Positions 7,799 to 14,096 of a DNA stretch of 14,096 nucleotides are shown here, piece by piece; positions within the stretch are counted from its first letter, which is position 1; the number at the start of each line of letters is the position of its first letter. This DNA comes from Spirochaetota bacterium (GTDB taxonomy: Bacteria > Spirochaetota > UBA4802 > UBA5550). Under the pieces are notes generated by a model. The model was not told where the DNA came from and did no database searches. It saw nothing but the letters and a program-made list of their open reading frames with translations. A program made the translations under genes and the position numbers. The DNA is taken from positions 1 through 14,096 of the forward strand of contig JAKJGD010000008.1 of NCBI GenBank assembly GCA_022704585.1. Reading direction: 5' to 3'.

Positions 7799-8737
7799 AT
7801 GGACTTCAGCTATCGTATAAATAATACGTCTTTGTATCACCGGGAAGGAATGAAAACCCTGGGATGGGAGCTCACGGTATGCAACGCGCTTGCCGACACC
7901 GACAGCCCCTGCAGAACGATTATTCGAAAAAACGCATCCCTGGGCGAGCATCTCTATGACCATTTCTCTACTCTCATCCCGGTTCAGGAAATACGCTCGA
8001 TTCTTGAAGTCGGAGGCGGCTACGGTTTTCTTATGCGTGATTTACTCAGCCTCCGTCCTTTCAAACGCGCCGTCATGATCGATCTGTCGCCGGTTCTCGT
8101 TGAGCGGCAGAAAGAGACGTTGCGCGAGCACAACGTCGAGTTCATCCAGCAGGACTTTTTCCAGGTAGCCCCCGATTTCCTCGGACAGTTTGACCTTGTA
8201 GTTATGAATGAAGTGGCCGGCGATTTCCCGACCCTGTGCGGCATAGACCCCTCATGGATGGATCTTCCCGAAATCAGTCTCGACCCTCCATTGGCTTACG
8301 CGAAACATTTCTTCGAGTTACACGACACCCCGATACCGGAGGGCCCTTTCAATCTTAATATAGGCGCCATTGAAGCCGTGGCAAAACTCTGTGCTGCCGG
8401 CATCAGGTATATATACCTTAGCGAGCACAGCTGCGAAGCCTCGGTCCCGGCGTCGCTCAATGCCCTAATTGACGTTCCGTATGCGGGGAACCCTGAGCGG
8501 ATACCGCTAATGGGACACGACGAATACACGATCCAGTTTTCGCATCTTGAAAAGACGGCACAGAGATTCGGATACCGCGTGTTGAGGGGCCAGTATGCCG
8601 ATTTCATCGGTTTCGATATGACCGGCCGGTTGAATTTCATACTGACGTCCCACTCGCAGAAAGACGAGCACGAAATGATCCGCCAGTTCATCGAGGATTG
8701 CTACAAGTACGAGTATCTGATGCTTATTCGCAGGTAA
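7799..8737 (+). CDS. Class I SAM-dependent methyltransferase, substrate unknown
   Basis: The 312-aa protein starts 40 bp after the ribbon gene. An in-frame stop at 7748 with no other start codon between fixes ATG 7799. The Rossmann core is clear: motif I ILEVGGGYGFL at 68-78, the acidic end of strand 2 in VMIDLSP (Asp95), QQDFF near 119, and FDLVVMNEVAGDFP around 131-144 as motif IV. The GGGYG motif with DLSP resembles putative sugar or small-molecule O-methyltransferases, while NEVAGDFPTL recalls MidA-like enzymes; I cannot choose. The C-terminal half (about 160-312) carries HDEYTIQFSHLEKTAQRFGYRV and is probably a substrate domain. It lacks the features of CheR, so it is unlikely to be the receptor methyltransferase despite sharing an operon with cheD. 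Confidence 0.78.
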   Translation: MDFSYRINNTSLYHREGMKTLGWELTVCNALADTDSPCRTIIRKNASLGEHLYDHFSTLIPVQEIRSILEVGGGYGFLMRDLLSLRPFKRAVMIDLSPVLVERQKETLREHNVEFIQQDFFQVAPDFLGQFDLVVMNEVAGDFPTLCGIDPSWMDLPEISLDPPLAYAKHFFELHDTPIPEGPFNLNIGAIEAVAKLCAAGIRYIYLSEHSCEASVPASLNALIDVPYAGNPERIPLMGHDEYTIQFSHLEKTAQRFGYRVLRGQYADFIGFDMTGRLNFILTSHSQKDEHEMIRQFIEDCYKYEYLMLIRR

Positions 8738-8828
8738 GCGGGTACAGGAAGGTGAACGCCACAATCACAACGGACGCACCGGCTGCCGGCAGCTGGGCGC
8801 CCGCAATGATTGCTGCCCGGGGATTCTG

Positions 8829-9032
8829 CTAACCGCCGAGTTCCTGTTTTCTCTGAAGCAGGTGCCTGTAGTACTTGCTGCCGGTAGCGTTCGAGCTCTC
8901 AAGCGCTTCGATTTTTCCGGCTATGTCTTTTGCTTCCAGCCTGTTGATTTTCTTGTTCTTTTTGGCCCCTGCAGCTCCTTCGGTCGCAGCCGCTCCACCG
9001 GCCGGTTGTGTTGTTTGTACTTCGTCTGCCAT
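8829..9032 (-). CDS. Small Ala/Lys-rich protein of unknown function (67 aa)
   Basis: A strong ribosome site (AAGGGGAAG, 5 nt before ATG 9032) supports this short gene. Residues 1-24 are a low-complexity acidic/Ala/Gly/Thr stretch, followed by a basic KKNKK patch. Residues 30-66 are a predicted amphipathic helix ending in SKYYRHLLQRKQELGG. I recall short proteins of this shape (INRL...AKIEELES...SKYxxHLLxRKxEL) in spirochaetes, but this is memory, not a search. It lies downstream of smpB beyond a hairpin and is convergent with the methyltransferase gene, 91 bp away. It could be a nucleic-acid- or ribosome-associated basic protein. The function is unknown. Confidence 0.7.
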   Translation of the reverse strand: MADEVQTTQPAGGAAATEGAAGAKKNKKINRLEAKDIAGKIEALESSNATGSKYYRHLLQRKQELGG

Positions 9033-9083
9033 TGTCGCTTCCCCTTCTATTTTGTATCGATGCCAGTATGGTTCTTTAAAGGC

Positions 9084-9104
9084 CGGGGCCCGAACCGGGC
9101 CCCG
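9084..9104 (-). terminator. GC-rich hairpin between smpB and the small gene
   Basis: CGGGGCCCG and CGGGCCCCG form a perfect 9-bp GC stem with a 3-nt loop. It lies 50 bp downstream of the smpB stop and 52 bp upstream of the small gene's start. On the minus strand only a short TTT follows (GCCTTTAAAG), so termination may be partial. A role as a transcript-stabilising or attenuating hairpin is equally possible. Confidence 0.5.
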
Positions 9105-9153
9105 AATTCATTAAAAAGCAGGGAGGCACCGGTATTGCCAACACTTTTATGCC

Positions 9154-9612
9154 TTACCGATAATTCTTCCATTCCCGCTGAATTTCCCTGTTCACTTCCC
9201 TGTCCTTAATATCATGCCGCTTGTCGTAATTAGCCTTTCCCCGTGCGAGGGCTATTTCGACCTTTACTTTACCGTTCTTGAAGTACAATCTGAGCGGTAC
9301 CAGAGTAAACCCCTTTTCCTGTACCTTGCCTATAAGTCTTTTGATCTCGTGCCGGTGGAGCAGAAGCTTCCGGTCATGAACCGGCGCATGGTTGAACCTG
9401 TTAGCCATCTCGTAGATGGCGATATTCATGCCCGTAATAAAGACCTCATTGTTTTTAATGCGCGCGTAGGATTCCTGGATGCTCGCCTTTTTCTGGCGGA
9501 TGGATTTCACCTCGCTTCCGGCCAGTACGATGCCGGCCTCGAAGGTGTCGAGGATTTCGTACTCAAAACGGGCTTTTTTGTTTCGTGCTATTTCAATGAT
9601 TTGATCGGCCAT
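9154..9612 (-). CDS. smpB: SsrA-binding protein SmpB
   Basis: SmpB binds tmRNA (SsrA) and delivers it to stalled ribosomes in trans-translation. The family core is intact: IARNKKARFEYEILDTFEAGIVLAGSEVKS near the start, then ASIQESYARIKNNEVFITGMNIA, then HDRKLLLHRHEI, then the basic tail beginning GKANYDKRHDIKDRE that folds into the mRNA channel. From ATG 9612 the protein is 152 aa, the usual length. That start has GGAG 6 nt upstream and opens with MADQIIEIARNKKA as in other family members. GTG 9642 and ATG 9630 would add 6-10 residues with weaker support. The gene follows the FAD dehydrogenase by 75 bp. No tmRNA gene is adjacent in the window. Confidence 0.95.
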   Translation of the reverse strand: MADQIIEIARNKKARFEYEILDTFEAGIVLAGSEVKSIRQKKASIQESYARIKNNEVFITGMNIAIYEMANRFNHAPVHDRKLLLHRHEIKRLIGKVQEKGFTLVPLRLYFKNGKVKVEIALARGKANYDKRHDIKDREVNREIQREWKNYR

Positions 9613-9618
9613 GTTCCG

Positions 9619-9622
9619 CTCC
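9619..9622 (-). promoter_or_regulatory. Ribosome binding site that selects the smpB start
   Basis: GGAG on the minus strand lies 6 nt before ATG 9612. The upstream candidates at 9630 and 9642 lack an equally well placed site, so the shorter start is preferred. Confidence 0.6.
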
Positions 9623-9687
9623 GCAGTCATTACGATGCGCACAGGCCCCCGGTACCGTCAAGATTATTTTCCTGCAGGAATCCCCCG

Positions 9688-11265
9688 TTATCGCCTTGCC
9701 CCGCAGAGTATCTGTTCAGCGCACCGGATCCCGTCCACGGCAGAGCTCGCGATCCCGCCGGCGTACCCGGCGCCCTCGCCTGCGGGATAGAGCCCCCGTA
9801 CAGAGACAGACTGAAAGCCTGAATCCCTCGCTATTCGCACTGGCGATGAAGTCCTTGTCTCAGCTCCGATAAATACGGCCTGATCGGTGATATAGCCCTT
9901 CATGGCATTGTCGAAAGCGGGGAGCGCCTTTTTCATCGCATCTACAATCCATGAAGGAAGCGCCCTGTCCAGACGTGCCGGCACCACGCCGGGGCGGTAT
10001 GACACTTCCGGCAAATCAGTATCGAGCCGACCGGCGAGAAAGCTTGTGACCCGCTGAGCGGGCGCATGGTAGAGACCGCCTCCGGACCTGAAGGCCGACG
10101 ACTCGATCATGCGCTGGAAGCTGATGCCGTCCAGCGGTCCGCCCGGGCAGTCTTCCGGTGATACCGAGACCACGATGGCTGCATTGGAGAAGGGCTGGTT
10201 GCGCCTGGAAAAGCTCATGCCGTTGGTACAGAGCATTTCCCGCTCGGATGAAGAATTAATCACGCGCCCGCCGGGACACATGCAGAACGAGTATATCCCC
10301 CTGCCGCTCATCCGGTCATTGAAGGTCAGCGCATACTCCGCTGCCGGCAGGAGGTCGCGGTACGGAGAGTTGCCATACTGGATCCGGTTGATAAGCGCTG
10401 CAGGGTGCTCGATCCGTATCCCCGCGGCAAACCCTTTCTTTTCCATCGTGACGCCGCGTTTCAAAAGCATCTCGTAGGTGTCCCGTGCAGAATGCCCGAT
10501 TGCGAGCACTACACGTTCAACCGTTATCTCTCTTCCGGTGCCGGTTATGACCCCCGCGACCGCGCCGTCATGTACGATAATATCATCCAGGGTTTCGTTG
10601 AACGAGATGTTGGATCCGGAGGCGTGAATGGCCCCGCGGATGCTGCGCACTATTCCCCGGAGCCTGTCCGTCCCCAGGTGGGGTTTCGCCTCGTACAGGA
10701 TCGAGGACGGCGCACCGTGCTCGACGAGCGTCCTGAACACCTGGTCGATCTCAGGCCGATGGGTCCTGGTGGTAAGCTTGCCGTCGGAATAGGTCCCCGC
10801 ACCGCCTTCGCCGAAGAGCACGTTGCTCTGTTCATTCAGCTCGCCGCTGCTCTCGAGGATTTCGATGTCTTTCATCCGCTCCTCGATCGGTTTTCCCCGT
10901 TCGAGCAGTTCCACCCGCGCACCCGCTTCTATGAGTCGGAGCGCACAGAACAGCCCGGAAGGCCCGGTTCCGACAACAAGCACCGACAGGTCGGGCCTTC
11001 GCACCGCCAGGGTAGGGTGCGTTTTCTTCTCGTAGGGAGCCGCCTCGCCCGCTTCAATGAGCGGTCGGGCAATTTCATCGGCCAGGTCAATAACGACCCG
11101 GTACCGGTACACGATGTCAGATTTTTTTCGGGCATCAAGCGATTTCCTGATGATCTCGTATCCGCCCGGAGCGGGGATGCCGAGCCGACGGCCTATCTCT
11201 TCCCCGATTTCACCTTCCGGCCTGCCGGGCCGCAGGACGATATTATCGATGACGAGTTTCATCAT
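9688..11265 (-). CDS. FAD-dependent dehydrogenase, COG2509 type
   Basis: This protein of about 525 aa has an N-terminal region of about 85 residues (VIDNIVLRPGRP, then KKSDIVYRYRVVIDL). An FAD-binding Rossmann fold follows, with VLVVGTGPSGLFCALRLIEAG at about 97-117. The segment LNEQSNVLFGEGGAGTYSDG (about 145-164), the second nucleotide motif VVLAIGHSARD near 254 and the C-terminal LYPAGEGAGYAGGI complete the pattern. This order is typical of the uncharacterised 'FAD-dependent dehydrogenase' family COG2509, distinct from glucose-inhibited division or HI0933 proteins. The substrate is unknown. Starts at GTG 11271, ATG 11265 and ATG 11262 are all possible and none has a clear ribosome site. 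ATG 11265 was chosen as a normal codon 20 bp after the upstream gene's stop. Translation may be coupled to the 3-hydroxyacyl-CoA dehydrogenase. Confidence 0.85.
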   Translation of the reverse strand: MMKLVIDNIVLRPGRPEGEIGEEIGRRLGIPAPGGYEIIRKSLDARKKSDIVYRYRVVIDLADEIARPLIEAGEAAPYEKKTHPTLAVRRPDLSVLVVGTGPSGLFCALRLIEAGARVELLERGKPIEERMKDIEILESSGELNEQSNVLFGEGGAGTYSDGKLTTRTHRPEIDQVFRTLVEHGAPSSILYEAKPHLGTDRLRGIVRSIRGAIHASGSNISFNETLDDIIVHDGAVAGVITGTGREITVERVVLAIGHSARDTYEMLLKRGVTMEKKGFAAGIRIEHPAALINRIQYGNSPYRDLLPAAEYALTFNDRMSGRGIYSFCMCPGGRVINSSSEREMLCTNGMSFSRRNQPFSNAAIVVSVSPEDCPGGPLDGISFQRMIESSAFRSGGGLYHAPAQRVTSFLAGRLDTDLPEVSYRPGVVPARLDRALPSWIVDAMKKALPAFDNAMKGYITDQAVFIGAETRTSSPVRIARDSGFQSVSVRGLYPAGEGAGYAGGIASSAVDGIRCAEQILCGARR

Positions 11266-11285
11266 GCGCACGCCGGCCGGGGCCG

Positions 11286-12200
11286 CTATTTATTCCCCGC
11301 ACCGGCAATAAAGTCAGGATCGCGAAATCGTGGCTTTGGATAGGTATAGAACCCCCTGCCGGTCTTTTCGCCGAGATGTCCGCGGTCGACATATTCCTTC
11401 ATGAAAGCCGCGTTTTTCAACTGCTGCGGGTTCTTGAGGGCCTGGGCCCAGTAGTTGGTGATCTTCCAGACCGTGTCGAGCCCCACGCTATCCATGATGC
11501 CGAACGGGCCGGTGACCATGTGAGTCACACCCATCCAGGAGCGATCAACGTCTTCGACCGATGCAACGCCGTTGGCGGCCAGCGTCTGCGCCGACTGGAA
11601 CAGGTTGCTCAGCATGAAATTGAACACGTAACCCGGGCTCTCCCGCTCCATCACGATCGGCGTCTGGCCGATGCGCACCGCAAAGTCCCTGACCAGCTCC
11701 ATGGTTTCCTGTGCCGTGCCCGGATGCGGCATGACGTCCACGATGGTGCTGATCCTCACATCATGGAAATGGAGCGCCGCCAGCTTCTCCGGGCGCCCTG
11801 TCGCACCGGCAAACATTGAGGGGAGAAGGGTCGAGGTGTTCGTCGTGAAGATGGTCCGCTCCGGACAGGCGGCATGTATCTTCGCGAAAATCTCGCCCTT
11901 GAGCTTCGGGTCTTCGGGCACCGATTCGCTTACGATATCGATGTCGCGTGCCGCTTCCGGCAGATCGGTAGTCGTCCGTACGCGCTTCATCGCAGCATCA
12001 GCATCGTCCGCCGTTATTTTCTGCCATTTAACCAGGCCGTCCAGCATCTTCCGTATTCTTGCCACGGCTTTCTGGAGCATGGCATCATGTATGTCGTAAA
12101 TAACGACATTCAAGCCGTGCGTGATGCAGGGCACGGTGATCTGCTGCCCCATAGTGCCTGCTCCGACGACAAGGACTTGTTTAATTTCTTCGCTTTTCAT
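11286..12200 (-). CDS. 3-hydroxyacyl-CoA dehydrogenase family protein
   Basis: The 304-aa enzyme should oxidise an L-3-hydroxyacyl-CoA with NAD in the cytoplasm. The N-terminal Rossmann motif is VLVVGAGTMGQQ (GAGTMG at 13-18). Asp36 at the end of strand 2 (VVIYDI) favours NAD over NADP. FTTNTSTL (118-125) and LHFHD (143-147) mark the active site, with catalytic His144, and SPGYVFN supplies Asn194. The glutamate that normally pairs with this histidine appears to be replaced by aspartate (TIVDVMPHPGT, Asp155). The C-terminal helical domain (about 187-290) ends with GEKTGRGFYTYP. The start has an AAGGGG ribosome site 7-8 nt upstream. A TATA-rich stretch at about 12225-12270 could give the gene its own promoter, apart from the DUF362 gene upstream. 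The exact substrate and symbol (hbd or fadB-like) are uncertain. Confidence 0.88.
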   Translation of the reverse strand: MKSEEIKQVLVVGAGTMGQQITVPCITHGLNVVIYDIHDAMLQKAVARIRKMLDGLVKWQKITADDADAAMKRVRTTTDLPEAARDIDIVSESVPEDPKLKGEIFAKIHAACPERTIFTTNTSTLLPSMFAGATGRPEKLAALHFHDVRISTIVDVMPHPGTAQETMELVRDFAVRIGQTPIVMERESPGYVFNFMLSNLFQSAQTLAANGVASVEDVDRSWMGVTHMVTGPFGIMDSVGLDTVWKITNYWAQALKNPQQLKNAAFMKEYVDRGHLGEKTGRGFYTYPKPRFRDPDFIAGAGNK

Positions 12201-12278
12201 ACAGCCGCCCCTTCATGGTTTTATAATCGCATAATATACTTGTTGGATAACCATTTATAGTAACATAATACGAAGTCT

Positions 12279-12376
12279 GTCATACCCGCTCCTCGACAGG
12301 CTCGGGACAAACTCCAGCGGGAATCCATGCGAAATTTATGGATCCCGGTTCTTCGCTGCGCATCGGCCGGAATGCC
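12279..12376. repeat. Degenerate extragenic palindromic repeat
   Basis: In the 231-bp gap between two minus-strand genes lies a patchwork of common intergenic repeat motifs. CGGGAATCCAT (12318-12328) pairs with ATGGATCCCG (12338-12347), with one base missing. Outside them GTCATACCCGC (12279-12289) and the weakly complementary GCCGGAATGCC (12366-12376) look like worn ends of the widespread GTCATTCCCGC type of palindrome. Between them CCTCGACAGGCTCGGGACAAAC (12291-12312, close to the common 'CTTCGACAGGCTCAGGAC' repeat) appears inserted. This is inference from remembered repeat families. It may terminate or stabilise the DUF362 transcript. Confidence 0.5.
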
Positions 12377-12431
12377 AGATGCATTGTACAACTATTCTAA
12401 TATGCTTCCCGCCACTGCAGCCTGCTTCCTG

Positions 12432-13754
12432 TCAGTCTACCCTGAAAAACGATTCGTCAAATTCCGGCTTACCCTGGTACTTGCTCATGAAATACGAGAG
12501 GCCCATCTCGATGTTATTGAAAATGGCCGGCTCGACCTGGATCCCGGCATTGTGGAGAACTTCAATGGTATCGTCGAATTTTGGCGGACATCCCTTTATC
12601 GGAAGCATTTCGTTTATGACAGGGTTGTTTTTGTGAAGATTGAACATGCACTGCCCCAGAAGTATTGTTTTTTTCTTTCCCGGGGTCGGCTGCATTTTCT
12701 TGCCGGAGAGAATCTCAATGTCGTCCCAGGGCTGTCCTTTCCATGCGAACATTATTGCCATGAGAAGCGCACCGTTGATGACCGAGCAGTAGGTACACAT
12801 GGTATCGTCGTACTTCCGGTACGAGAGTCCCTTCACCCCCATCTTTTCCATTTTAAGATGGAGGGTTTTATCCTTATTGTAGGGAAAGTCATATTCATGG
12901 AACGAGGCAACCGATTCGATCGGTTCGCCCTTCACCTCTATGTCGGAGAGGTCAGCGGGACGGTTCCAGGTCCGGGCGGCATGCACCATGGCCGGTACGG
13001 TTGCCGGTTCATGCCCCAGCACCTTCGCTCCAACCATGTCCGCGGACAGCATGTCCGGGGAGGCGATGATAATGTCGGACCGTCGCGCTTTCCCGTCCGG
13101 GCTCGGACCACGCTCGAGTGAAAATATACCGTCGATGATGGTGGCCGATGGGGGCAGCACCTTCGGCAGGTGCGATATAATATAAACAAGCGGCTTCTCG
13201 GGATCCGTGGTATGGCACTTTTTCCTTGAGGGGATGTCAAGCATACCCTTAAGGTTCTTCATGCCGAGGCTCACGACGGCCTGGACATGCGTCTTTAAAA
13301 CCGGGGTATTCACAACAAAGTCCGCGTCAAGAATGTCCTCATTGAATTTTACTTCAAATCCATCGCCGATGTCGACTTTCCTGAAGGGCCTCTCGAACAC
13401 ATTAATGAATTTTACACCGTAACGACGGTTCAGCTCCTCGTACCCCAGTGCCTTGTATGCGTGAGCCGACGCGGACGTGTTCTTCGGATCGAGGGTCACG
13501 ATCCCCTCCCCGATGGTGATGTCGGTTATGCCACGCTCTTTCAGGAGCAGCACGATATCCTCGATAACGCGGGAGGTGGTGATCACACCCCACTTCGGGA
13601 ACACGGTCTTCTCGGTCCATACTACTATGTTGGGCTTGATGAATACCTTTCCGTCCGATTTGAGCGCATCGAACGAACCGGAAAGTTCAACCGCTTTTCG
13701 AACCGATTCAAGCGGCTCGCGATATCGTGCGATTGCGACAATATGTTTGCCCAT
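12432..13754 (-). CDS. DUF362 domain protein
   Basis: This 440-aa soluble protein has no signal peptide and a strong ribosome site (GGAGGAG, 7 nt before ATG 13754). The DUF362 (PF04015) features are VFIKPNIVVW at 37-46, ITIGEGIV around 79-86, DADFVVNTPVLKTH at 143-156, and MKNLKGMLD at 165-173. SLERGPSPDGKARRSDIIIASPDMLSADMVGAKVLGH follows at about 212-248. The C-terminal part holds four conserved-looking cysteines, Cys320 and Cys323 (MCTYC), Cys369 (GQCMF) and Cys389 (KGCPP), which could bind an iron-sulfur cluster or zinc. The family's biochemical function is largely unknown; some members carry ferredoxin domains. It starts 16 bp after the short-chain dehydrogenase gene, so the two are almost certainly co-transcribed. 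Confidence 0.85.
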   Translation of the reverse strand: MGKHIVAIARYREPLESVRKAVELSGSFDALKSDGKVFIKPNIVVWTEKTVFPKWGVITTSRVIEDIVLLLKERGITDITIGEGIVTLDPKNTSASAHAYKALGYEELNRRYGVKFINVFERPFRKVDIGDGFEVKFNEDILDADFVVNTPVLKTHVQAVVSLGMKNLKGMLDIPSRKKCHTTDPEKPLVYIISHLPKVLPPSATIIDGIFSLERGPSPDGKARRSDIIIASPDMLSADMVGAKVLGHEPATVPAMVHAARTWNRPADLSDIEVKGEPIESVASFHEYDFPYNKDKTLHLKMEKMGVKGLSYRKYDDTMCTYCSVINGALLMAIMFAWKGQPWDDIEILSGKKMQPTPGKKKTILLGQCMFNLHKNNPVINEMLPIKGCPPKFDDTIEVLHNAGIQVEPAIFNNIEMGLSYFMSKYQGKPEFDESFFRVD

Positions 13755-13770
13755 TCGTTTTCTCCTCCGC

Positions 13771-14096
13771 CTACGCCAGCATGCCGCCGTCCACGGTTAT
13801 GCAGGAGCCGGTCGTGTACGATCCGGCCTGCGTGACCAGATATACTACCGCGCCCGCCATCTCTTCCGGCTTCGCGATTCTGCCCATGGGGATTCCCGGC
13901 AGGATGAGCTTTTCCATTATCTGATCGTTTTTCGTCATGACGGAGGAGAATTTAGTGTCCGTCATGCCAGGCAGCACTGCGTTGACCCGTATGTTGAAGG
14001 GGGCAAGCTCCTTGGCCCAGGACCTGGTCATGGAAATGACGCCGGCCTTGGTGAGCGAATATATGCCCTGCATGAACGCCGGCCTGACACCATTGA
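13771..14096 (-). CDS. Short-chain dehydrogenase/reductase, C-terminal part (N-terminus beyond the window)
   Basis: Only the last 108 codons are present; the frame is open to the right edge. The visible part begins with NGVRPAF and includes the catalytic YSLTK (the Tyr-x-x-x-Lys pair). NIRVNAVLPGMTDTKF follows, the usual N-A-x-x-P-G loop that closes over the cofactor, and the protein ends with GRIAKPEEMAGAVVYLVT and GSCITVDGGML. These are hallmarks of classical SDRs of the FabG type. The glycine-rich cofactor motif and catalytic serine lie outside. Neighbouring DUF362 and 3-hydroxyacyl-CoA dehydrogenase genes fit an acyl-chain or secondary-alcohol substrate, but FabG cannot be assigned from this fragment. 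An internal ATG at 14073 is not the true start. Confidence 0.9.
   Translation of the reverse strand, partial: NGVRPAFMQGIYSLTKAGVISMTRSWAKELAPFNIRVNAVLPGMTDTKFSSVMTKNDQIMEKLILPGIPMGRIAKPEEMAGAVVYLVTQAGSYTTGSCITVDGGMLA

Noticed and set aside
7799..8737. CheR-type receptor methyltransferase, suggested by the shared operon with cheD
   Set aside because: The core motifs are of the GGGYG class I type without the CheR N-terminal helical domain or its receptor-binding features.
8738..8828. Possible bidirectional terminator between convergent operons, including the palindrome GCTGCCGGCAGC at 8782-8793
   Set aside because: The palindrome has no loop and no T run follows in either direction; nothing resembles an intrinsic terminator.
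8752..8832. A 26-codon frame starting at GTG between the convergent genes
   Set aside because: The purine stretch is too close to the GTG to act as a ribosome site, and the frame overlaps the end of the small minus-strand gene.
9033..9153. tmRNA (ssrA) gene next to smpB
   Set aside because: The 121-bp gap is too short and lacks tRNA-like ends; only a GC hairpin is present.
9669..9680. 12-bp palindrome TTCCTGCAGGAA upstream of smpB
   Set aside because: It has no loop, is short and lies inside an operon gap; not distinguishable from chance.

Overview
The window looks like chromosomal sequence from a Gram-negative, motile, signalling-rich bacterium. Genes are moderately GC-rich and some intergenic DNA is very AT-rich. 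A spirochaete (Spirochaetota) is my best guess. The reasons are a 7TMR-DISM receptor fused to an AraC domain, an orphan CheD, an HDOD protein, a lipoprotein-like surface protein with a non-canonical lipobox, and a small spirochaete-style Ala/Lys protein. A deltaproteobacterial-type organism is not excluded. No phage, transposase, CRISPR, tRNA or rRNA is visible.

Layout. (1) Bases 1-2836, minus strand: the N-terminal 945 codons of a large exported protein built from about nine tandem cadherin-like beta-sandwich modules. It runs off the left edge. (2) 2837-3488: an AT-rich 652-bp intergenic region holding the promoter side of that gene and several small inverted repeats. (3) 3489-5681, minus: a membrane receptor with a periplasmic 7TMR-DISM sensor, seven TM helices, a coiled coil, GAF and a C-terminal AraC DNA-binding domain, which makes it a membrane-tethered transcription factor. 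(4) 5682-5974: a divergent promoter region with two palindromes and a strong sigma70-type promoter for the next operon. (5) 5975-8737, plus: an operon of cheD, an HDOD protein, a zinc-ribbon/TM protein and a class I methyltransferase. (6) 8829-14096, minus, convergent to it: in transcription order, a short-chain dehydrogenase (cut by the right edge), a DUF362 protein, a gap with a degenerate extragenic palindromic repeat, a 3-hydroxyacyl-CoA dehydrogenase, a COG2509-type FAD dehydrogenase, smpB, a hairpin, and a 67-aa Ala/Lys-rich protein.

How the parts may work together. The 7TM-AraC receptor lies between the AT-rich upstream region of the surface-protein gene and the cheD promoter, so it is a reasonable candidate regulator of either or both. 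The cheD operon is probably a taxis or signal-output module. The minus-strand metabolic genes suggest acyl-CoA or lipid oxidation-reduction with an uncharacterised DUF362 partner, next to the trans-translation factor SmpB. I see no clearly new multi-gene system. The points most worth a second look are the membrane-tethered AraC receptor with its nearby palindromes, the cheD-HDOD-ribbon-methyltransferase operon, the recently duplicated beta-sandwich modules, and the intergenic repeat.
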